NCBI GenBank assembly: GCA_025201845.1 | Contig: MU603952.1 | Span: 125,162-189,161 of the forward strand | Direction: 5' to 3' | Source of the DNA: Martensiomyces pterosporus | Lineage: Eukaryota; Kickxellomycota; Kickxellomycetes; Kickxellales; Kickxellaceae | Length of the DNA: 64,000 bases | Shown here: one piece after another, positions 40,375-48,368 of the stretch | How positions within the stretch are numbered: position 1 is the first letter of the stretch | Layout of the letters: every line of letters starts with the position of its first letter | Position numbers and translations under genes: made by a program | Notes under the pieces: generated by a model | The model's database searches: none | What the model was told of the DNA's origin: nothing | Seen by the model: only the letters and a program-made list of their open reading frames with translations

Positions 40375-43300
40375 CTAGTCCTCTGCAACATCCTCGCGCT
40401 CGATCGGGAGACCCTTGACAGCACGCTCGATCTCGTCCCGATCAAGCGTTTCGTACTCGACAAGCGCCTTCGCCAAGCGGTCCAGCTCCTCGCGGTGGTT
40501 TTGGAGCAGCGTCATTACCCGCGCATTTGCGGCCTCGTTCAGGGCCCTGACTTCGCCCTCAATGGCGCTTTTTCCCTCAGCGGAGAGCTTGGCGCGCTCC
40601 TCGTCGCTATACGCAACCAGACCGACCCTGTCGCTCATGCCGAACTGGCTCACCATTGCGTTGGCAACACGGGTGGCGCGCTGGAGATCGCTGGAGCAGC
40701 CCGAGGTCACCTTGTCGGGCCCAAAGACAAGCTCTTCGGCGACACGGCCGCCCATGCACACATCGATCTCGGCCAGATACTCTGTCTTGTTGATCGACTC
40801 TCTGTCGGATTCGGGCAGCTGGACCGTCACGCCAAGTGCATGTCCTCGCGGCATAACGGTCACCTTGTGCAGAGGCATGGCGCCAGGCGTGTACATGGCA
40901 GCCAAGGTGTGGCCGCCTTCATGGTATGCGGTAGCAAGCTTGGCCTCGGGTGTAATAACCGCCGACTTGCGCTCGCTGCCCATGATGATGCGGTCCTTCG
41001 CAAAGTCCAGGTGCTTGTTGGTCACCTTCTTGGCGCGCTGCTTTGTGGCTTCTATCGCAGCAATATTGAGCAGGTTCTGCAGCTCGGCGCCAGAGAACCC
41101 CGGGGTGCCGCGGGCAACCACGTTGAGGTCAACGTCGCCCGCCAGCTGGATCTTCTTTGAGTGGATCTTCAGGATCGCGGCACGGCCACGCACATCAGGC
41201 AGCGGCACCTGCACAACTCTGTCGAAACGGCCAGGCCGCGTGAGCGCAGGGTCGAGCACCTCAGGGAAGTTGGTCGCAGCCATGAAAATAACGCCCTCTG
41301 TTTGCGCAAAGCCATCGAGATCGACGAGCAGCTGGTTAAGCGTCTGCTTCATGTATGTCTGATCGCGTGGGTTGCGCTTGGAGCCGATAGCGTCGATCTC
41401 GTCGATAAACACGATGCTGGGCGCCTTCTTGCGCGCAGCTGAAAACAGCGACCGAACCTTGCTGTTGTGGAGAAGCACCGGGTTGTTCCCGCCAAAGAAC
41501 GCCTCGTTGTCACAGCCGCAAAAGTCGTAAACAAAGCCCGAGAACGGCACTCGCTCGATGCTCTCAATCACCATCTTTTTGTGCTCAGGGGGGCTCTGTT
41601 GGTCGGGCGAAGTGTAGTTCCGAGGAGACCCGATTTCGAGGGTCCAATTTGCGGCATTGTCCTGCGTGGGTTCGCGGGCGCTCAAAGTAGCCTTGATGCT
41701 GTGCATTGACGCTAGCCAGGCAAGCTCCCGGAGCAGCAGCTGGTCTGCTGATCTGACCACGGCGGTCGCTCCGCTAGAGCTCTGCTTGCTGCATCCAGAC
41801 GCATATCCATCGAGGAATGCATGGAATAGGTGTGCTGGGGCAGTCCACAGAAGCTCGGGCACTCGCTTGCCCTCTGCCTGGTAACCGCAGTGCCGTCCAA
41901 GGAAGTGGCCGAGCAGCGGCGAGTAGGCCAATGTGCGCGTGCTGTCTGTGTCGTCGGCAGATTGTGCGGTTGCCGAAATGCCAAATACCTCCTCTACGGC
42001 TGCTGAGTAGACCTGCATCAGATCAGCCTCGGCGGCACCAAAGTCTACAGACATTCCGCTGTCGTCGGCATGGCCCCTTGATGTGTAGAGCCCAAACAGG
42101 CGCATAAGCGATGGAGTAACGGGAACCTCGTCAGCTATGCCCTCACTGTAGCAGGCAACGCGAGTGCGCTGCCGCAGCTCGTCGCTCGATCCAGGGGCCC
42201 AGAGCGGCAGCGGTACAAGCATGCCGCCAGCAACACCAGGTGTGTACTGGTGTTGCTGATCGTGACAGGATCGTGTGCTGCCCTTCTTTCCGCAACCCAG
42301 CCCTTGCTTGTACGGCAGATCAACTAGGCTGTCGCCGACACAGAGCTGGCGGGTTTGTACTGCCTTGATGCCGTCGGCTGTACGGATAAAGACGCTGTGA
42401 TCGCCGGTGGTGCGGATTGTATCGCCGAGGCACTTGATCTCGTAGATCTCGTCGACCTTGTGGCGGTATACCTGCCGAACCTTCTTCCATGCGCACCTGT
42501 CTAGCCTTGAGTCGCCGTCGTAGCCGAGCGTCATCACGCCATCGACCGGAACCACGTACCCTTCCTTGTCCTCTGGGTAATACTGGTCAATGTACTCGCC
42601 GATGGGCATGAGCCGGGTGCCCTGCCCGTCTTTGACCAAAACAGGAGTGTCGCCAGTTACAGAAGCACCCACACCCACATATATTTCGTCAAACTCGCTG
42701 CCGCTCATGAAAAAGAACGGCACACCTGCCTCGCCTGCAACAGCTCTCGCGAGTAGGGTTTTCCCGGTGCCGGGTGGTCCAGTGAGCAAAACACCCTTGG
42801 GGAGTCTTCCGCCAACCTCGGCAAAGTCTTGTGGGTTCTTGAGGAACTGCACAAGCTCCTGGAGCTCGCCTTTGGCTTCCTCGCATCCTTGCACGTCGGT
42901 AAACCGCACAGGCGTAGTCATTGGCTCTGGCGTGAACTCTGACGGACTTGTAGTCGCCTTCATCAGACCAGAGCTTTCAAGTGCGAGATTGACAAGTGTC
43001 AGGATGCAGAAAGCATAGAGCAGCGTGCTGATGATCCACTTGACACCGCCCCAGACTACTGATACGTTCTTCTCTTGCAGAACAACGTGTACAGGGCGCT
43101 CAGCGGTGCCGCTGGACAGATCGCGCCCCCGCCTCCCTGCGTAGTCGTCCTCATCTTCGTCAAACAAAAAGTCGCTGCTGCGCTCACCCCTTCGCTCGCT
43201 CACTGGGTTTCCGGTGCCTGCGCCATTCCGCTGCCAAGAAGCCGCTGCCTCCTGGCTACCCTCGGCAACACTAGCAAGGCCGCCTGATTTGGCCAGCATC

Positions 43301-44645
43301 TGAAGTACCTTTTCGTAGCCAGAAGTGCCGCTGGTGCCACTTGTGCCCACAAGCTGGGTGACCAGCTGCGGCTGGCTCTGGAGCATCTCAATCAGGCGCA
43401 TAGCTGCTCTGTCGGGTGAAGTCTTATTTTGCATGAGCGCCGAGAGATAGAGCTGCAGCGAGGTCAAGTCTGCTGCATACTGGCCTTGCTCGACACGAGC
43501 AACGACCAAAGGCGCCTTGGTTCCCCTCATGTTCGCCTTTAGCAACTCGCGATAGTAGGCGTTCTGTGCATCTGGGCTCTGCGGCTGAGAGTCCGCTGCC
43601 TCCTTCAGTGCTGCTTGGCGGCGCTGGGCGATGTAATCAAACGGGGCGTTGGCTGAATCGACCGCGCTGCCAGCCCCCGAGCGAGAGAACGCTCCAGAGT
43701 GCGACCCCCATCCAGACAGCCAGCCCTGTGTTGAAAATGAGCGTGCTGCAAATGGGAAGATGGCGCTGTTCTGCTTGTGAAACTGCGGTTTGTACCGGAA
43801 CTTTGATGCTACAAGGGACAATAGCACATAGCAGCAGAGGAGCGAGGACGCATTTGGATGTGCGCGTTTGCTAATTACGGTAAGTGCGGTTGCTTATGTC
43901 AGTCACCGACCGTGCTTCGGTCTATCGCTTTGCTGTCTCAGACGATGTGGGGTGACGGGGGATGGGCTGTTTTTTGTTTTTTGTTTTTCGGCAAGCAAAC
44001 ACTGCCACATGTCACACGGGATATGCGTCATCGAAAGAGCGGGGCAATTTCCTGGAAAAGAGTAGGAGTAGATAAGGACGCTGCCGCCGTTGTTTTCGGC
44101 AGCACCGCAAAAGCAGCGGAGCCTGGTGGTGTGGAAGATAGACAATAGACAGTGCTCTGTACCTTGGAGCCAAAGATTACGTCCAACAAGCGCTGCTACT
44201 CGAGAGTGCGGAACACGGCTGCTGTGTGCCTCTGGCACCGAAATTCCTACAGAGAAACAGCCAGGGTGCATCGCAAGGCACGCACTTCAGGTCAGCATAA
44301 GCTCAGCCCAGCGATATCAGGAAAATACATGAAGATCAAAGCTGCGCTGTCTAGGCCAGCTCTGCAAACATACGCGGCGTATGCGTGTTTCGTACCTTTA
44401 GCTGCAGGTTGCTGCTGCTGCTGGGCGTTGGAAATTGTTGGATTCGCTGGAATGCTGGCCGCCAGCTCACTCACACTCGGTGACGCAACAGCCTTGGCTG
44501 CAGTCACGGCAGCCTTTGGGTCTTCAGCAGCAGCTTCGGACCCAGGAATGAGCACGACAGTTCCTCTTGGCTTTAGCGTACTGAGGACCTCTTGGAAGCC
44601 ATGCGCAAGAGAGGCACTAACAAGGCCAGGTGAGTATGCCTGCAT
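40375..44645 (-). CDS. YME1: mitochondrial i-AAA protease YME1 interrupted by an intein
   Basis: This is an inner-membrane ATP-dependent zinc metalloprotease for quality control in the intermembrane space. Two exons are proposed: 44645-44396 and 43808-40375. The intron 43809-44395 has donor GTACGA and acceptor TTGTAG, in phase, for a precursor of 1227 residues. A shorter model could start at ATG 43827, where a mitochondrial presequence-like stretch (ending AARSFSTQG) begins. The order then is one transmembrane segment (about 336-360), Walker A GPPGTGKT (427-434), pore loop YVG (460-462), Walker [12 protein letters not shown] (about 882), the arginine-finger region TRPGRFDR (about 940) and the zinc site HEGGH (1046-1050). 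The pre-membrane motif [14 protein letters not shown] and the single transmembrane segment identify YME1. Residues 466-865 are a 400-residue intein, listed separately. Without it the host is about 827 residues (750 from the short start, close to yeast Yme1). Confidence 0.93.
41464..42663 (-). other. intein within YME1 (full-length, endonuclease probably dead)
   Basis: This is a 400-codon in-frame insert between ...EIYVGVGA and [13 protein letters not shown], which are contiguous in other Yme1 proteins. Splicing block A is [10 protein letters not shown] with Ser1 as nucleophile. Block B contains TGDHSVFI (Thr and His, about residues 551-554 of the precursor). A further N-block is [12 protein letters not shown]. 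The C-terminal block is [16 protein letters not shown] followed by NNPVLLHN, with penultimate His864 and terminal Asn865, then Ser866 as first extein residue. The centre resembles a two-motif LAGLIDADG endonuclease: [13 protein letters not shown] (42070-42108) and [10 protein letters not shown] (41788-41817). The acidic residue normally ending each motif (AEG, DGD) is replaced by Arg and Ser, so cleavage activity is unlikely. Splicing residues appear intact. Confidence 0.9.
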
Positions 44646-44927
44646 TCAGAAACGTCTATGCTGCAGTGTTTAAGAGAGCGAATTCAGTACAAATAAAGCT
44701 AAGTAGAGCTGATGCGTGTAAGAGAGCGTAAAGTGATTAGAAAAAGAACAGAAAAGCGGTGCAAAAGGGGCTCTTAAAGAGGGCGTATCTGTATTTGGTA
44801 TTTGCCCTACTCACACGCCCCTGCCCGATTCGGCTCAGACAGTTAAACAGAGCCTAGTGATGTGGCAATGATGTGTGATTGAATAACATTAAAGGCTGAG
44901 GCTACAGATGCGGGCTAAGAAAGACAT
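44646..44927. other. YME1 upstream region
   Basis: 282 bases lie between the proposed YME1 start and the stop of the FAS1 gene on the same strand. The interval should hold the YME1 promoter. No clear TATA box is visible. Confidence 0.35.
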
Positions 44928-45521
44928 TTATACAAACAGCTCGTTGACTAAAAAGTACGTGCCGCTGCCAGCCTGAGAGCCAGTGCCCACGACTTCGGTG
45001 GGCTTTCTGGTGCCTGCCTGCACATACACCTTTCCGCTTGACGAGAAGAAGCGCAGAAGAGTAGACTTGCGGTACGAGTTGACAGTGGCGCCCTCCTCCA
45101 TCATCGCTGGCGTAATGGCCTTTGGGATAAAGTGCCTCTGCATGACAGGCTCCAGATCGTCGGGCACCGAGTCTAGGCTCTGGAAGGCCTTGTTCGTAGG
45201 CAGGAGCAAAGTAAGCCCGTCGGTGAAGTCTGCTGAAGCGCCGCTGATGGCGCGCACCAGCGGCTCGTATTGCAGAATGGCATCCATGGCAATAGTGGCA
45301 CCTTTTTCTTGAGCAATAATGTCGCTTAATTCGGGCATGCCCTGGGCATCAGAGTCGTATGTGTAGTGCGATTCCATATCCACCAATGTGATTCTATTGT
45401 ATGGTCTGAATGCGGCCTGGTGCTCGTGGCGCGGAAGCGGGTGTGCGTTGGCAAATGCAGAGCTAAAATCCGTTGTCGCGGTGAGAGCTGCAGCTAGCGC
45501 AATGAAAACCCTGAATTGCAT
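44928..45521 (-). CDS. secreted FAS1 (fasciclin) domain protein
   Basis: This 197-residue protein starts with a signal peptide (MQFRVFIALAAALTATTDFS, probable cleavage near ANA-HPLP). It has a single FAS1 domain, about residues 60-197. The hallmark H1 element is LTLLLPTNKAFQSLDSVPDD, and the preceding helix is AMDAILQYEPLVRAISG. The later strand region ends GTYFLVNELFV. FAS1 domains mediate adhesion at the cell surface or wall in fungi. There is no GPI-like hydrophobic tail, so the protein is likely free or wall-bound. It is shorter than typical multi-FAS1 proteins. Confidence 0.8.
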   Translation of the reverse strand: MQFRVFIALAAALTATTDFSSAFANAHPLPRHEHQAAFRPYNRITLVDMESHYTYDSDAQGMPELSDIIAQEKGATIAMDAILQYEPLVRAISGASADFTDGLTLLLPTNKAFQSLDSVPDDLEPVMQRHFIPKAITPAMMEEGATVNSYRKSTLLRFFSSSGKVYVQAGTRKPTEVVGTGSQAGSGTYFLVNELFV

Positions 45522-46366
45522 AACTCGAAGCTGTGTGCGTGTGTGTGCTTAGAAGAGCCGTGCGAAAAGAGCGCCAAAAAGCATTCTGAGGCAAGAGAGC
45601 GCAAGGTGAGACCTTGCTATTTTTCCAAAGCCGCAGCTGACTGCACACAACCAGTTGGCAGGTGACCAGAATGGTCACAGGCAGCTTTAATTGTTCAGCT
45701 GATTCGCATATACATGTAGCCGCGATGTAAACACCGCACATACAGGCTGGCAGCATTAACACGTATTGGAAGAGTAGCTCTGCAGAGCCATGTCTTCCGA
45801 CCTGTTTAGCGCGCTTGGTGCAAGCATATGCTGGCTGTCGCCATACCAGGCTTTATGTCGAGCATTTTCAGGGCATTAAGGAGGGGAAATGCCTGCCATC
45901 CAAAAATAGAATAGACGATGGACAAAAAAGAGAGGCTATTTTTAGTGGTCGCATACCAGATAATGGATTGCTTGGGGAATCAAGAAACCATGACATCCCA
46001 ACAGCTGCACATCTCTTGCACTTGCCCAATATCTATGCATGCGGCAGGCACAGCGCTGGGTGTATCAGCCGCGCTTGCCATGGCAGCTTTAAGACAGGAG
46101 AGAGAGAAGCAAACCAGCGGCAACGACATCAACGCAGCCAGCCAGGTGTTCGGCGATGATTGTGCTCGCATATAAACTAACGGGGTTGTCTCCATGCAAA
46201 ACAACGCCCTGTGCTGCCTGATAGCTCCCCCCTCCAACGCACATAAACGTATACACGACATCTCTGCCAATTCTCTTTCTCTCCCCTTTCCTCCCCGGTA
46301 GCGGCAGTCTCCACCAAAGTATAGCATTTTCTATTATAATAATACCATACTGATAATCGCAAACCA
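45522..46366. promoter_or_regulatory. divergent promoter region FAS1/SSO1
   Basis: 845 bases lie between outward-facing genes. A TATAAAC at 46171-46176 followed by a C/T-rich leader of about 190 bases fits the SSO1-like gene. No TATA is clear for the FAS1 gene. Short open frames here are not convincing. Confidence 0.45.
46171..46176 (+). promoter_or_regulatory. TATA box of SSO1-like gene
   Basis: TATAAA lies 196 bases upstream of the ATG at 46367. A C/T-rich leader (CTCTTTCTCTCCCC near 46270-46290) follows. Confidence 0.4.
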
Positions 46367-47454
46367 ATGCCTTATCCACAAGAGCTACAGTTGGTAACTA
46401 CGGACCTCGCCTCAATAGCAATCAAGGAACCACACGCATTCAATTTGAAATGAAGAGTCACTAACCAATTCGCTCTATACTTGTCTTGTACTCGTTCACA
46501 CGCACAACTGGCTGAATTGCCAATGACATCGCAAATGTCGTCGTGCAGTAGAAGCAGAACAAGAGAGACAGTCTTGAGTCTCTCTCAGGCTTAACCGACA
46601 TCACCAATGTCAACCTCTCCTATCAAATCGATGGTCTTACGATCTCGACCGAGGCCAACTTTGCTCGCGTTGCTGGTGATGTCAATGAGCACATCAGCAT
46701 TCTGGAACGAAACATTGGCCAGATCGAGCGCCTCCATGGCGAGGCCATTTATTCGACAAGCCCCTTCAAGCACACACAAGCCCTTCGCACCCGCGAGAAA
46801 TACAGCGAGGACACTGACATTGTGATTGTCAAGATCAGGGCTAGCCTGCAAGTAATGGAGCATGCGGCCAACGACCCGAATCTCCATAAAGGCGATCGCC
46901 TCATGAGGGGAGGGCGCCACATTGCACTCGCTCGCCGGTTCCGTGACCAGATCGAGCAATACCGCAAGATGGAGCGCGACCAAGCCACTCGCAACCGCGA
47001 TCGACTTTCTCGCCTTTACAAAATCGCATGTCCCGATGCCACAGAGGAAGAGATATACATGGCCATCGATGACGAGATGGCTGCCGAAATCTTTGCGCAA
47101 AAAGTCATGCAGTCGTCGCGCGCAGGCGAGGCGCGCAGTGTGCTCAAAGATGTCACGGACCGCCAGGGTGACATTGCCAACATCGAGCACACTGTCAGCG
47201 AGCTCACAAAGGTCCACAGCGAGGTATCGGAGATGGTGAACCGGCAGCAGGCAAAGCTCGATAACATCACTGTTGCCATTGAGCGTGTAGAAGCCAGTGT
47301 TCGCGGCGGGAACGTTGAGAAGGCACTGCGGCTCTCGAGCAGGCCAGGCAGCCGCAAGCGTACATGGCTCGTAATCGCCCTGCTTATTTTTGTCATCGTT
47401 GCTGCAGCAGTGACTATCACTCTGGCAGTCCTGAAGAGCAAGGGAAGAATCTAA
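46367..47454 (+). CDS. SSO1: plasma-membrane syntaxin (Sso1/syntaxin-1 type Qa-SNARE)
   Basis: This is the target-membrane SNARE for exocytosis at the plasma membrane. Two exons fit: 46367-46393 (MPYPQELQL) and 46558-47454. The donor is GTAACT, the branch-like CACTAACC is near 46455-46462, and the acceptor is GAAGCAG. The frame is kept for 307 residues. The N-terminal Habc helices begin NEHISILERNIGQIERLH. The linker has the ACPDATEEEI type turn. The SNARE helix is about residues 215-280 (TVSELTKVHSEVSEMVNRQQ) with the central Gln. A C-terminal anchor follows (WLVIALLIFVIVAAAVTITL) ending KSKGRI. The tail anchor and SNARE type are clear. The tiny first exon is inferred from splice signals and phase. 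Confidence 0.85.
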
Positions 47455-48368
47455 GCGGCATGCCCTGGACCGAGCTGCACATATGCACACAGAAAGCACA
47501 CGCCTCCAGACCCTCGACACCAAGCACGTCTCTTCTCCTTTCTTTCGCATGCCTGATTATCTTTCGTTGTTTATTGTCCACACATATGTAAATGCTCATT
47601 GAAAGCCATGCCATCACAGAACGGATTTGTAGTCGTGTATTGGAATAAGCGGCAGTGAATAGGTGGCTCGCTTCAATTTTGCTGGAAGGCGGCGACTCGG
47701 CTCGGACTTGCCAGCGCGGCCTCTCTTGCTGCTTGCTATGGCTCGGCTGTCGCTGTGCAAGCCCTTTGCGCTCCTTGCAAAGCTCGACACGCGTGTCTCC
47801 TCGCCTTGCTGTTTTTTTTCCTGCTCTTGCCTCCGTTTCTTGTGCAGTTGTCAGTTAACTATATTAAAGGCCGCTATTCCCCTTCGCTCGCTCAATATCG
47901 CCATATTATATTCAGTCGGATTCCCCAGAGCAGCAGCATTCCAACTGCAGAATACGTTCATTTCTGCTCCCTCTGCCAATCTTTTTCGCGCTTATTTTGC
48001 GCATCTCTCTCTTTTCCTTTAGGCCCTACGACGAGGAAACACTTTGGCGTGCTTGTCAAGTGTAGAGTACATTAGACGAGAGGGTGCGTAGGCTAGCCTG
48101 ATTTATCAGCTCCACAGTCCAGCGAACAGGCATAAGGGGACCGAAGAAGGTGCGCTTTGGTGTCGGCTGAGGAGAAATTCGGAGATCTGGTTGCATATAG
48201 GTTTGGCTGAAAGACGGAGCAGCTTGTAGTGTGCTTAGCGGCTATAGCCACGACCAGCTTTGCTTGATAGCTACTCCACTTTTCAGACCGTCGCTTGCTC
48301 CACGTGCTTTAGCCGCAACCCCATTTTTCAGTTTGTCTGGTGCTGCGCTATCTCCGCTCTTGCAGTGC
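47455..48368. other. intergenic region upstream of TAF3-like gene
   Basis: About 0.9 kb lies between two plus-strand genes. It is C/T rich around 47820-48020. No supported gene, tRNA or repeat is seen. It should contain the TAF3-like promoter. Confidence 0.4.

Noticed and set aside
40345..41160. 271-residue plus-strand open frame
   Set aside because: It is antisense to the protease domain of YME1.
41464..42663. Considered as an unspliced spliceosomal intron in YME1
   Set aside because: The insert is exactly in frame, 400 codons without a stop, and carries ordered intein motifs at both ends. A chance intron would not do this.
46591..47550. 319-residue minus-strand open frame
   Set aside because: It is antisense to the SSO1-like SNARE and tail-anchor motifs on the plus strand.
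48231..48368. Upstream extension of the TAF3-like frame
   Set aside because: It would start at GTG. The first in-frame ATG is 48369.
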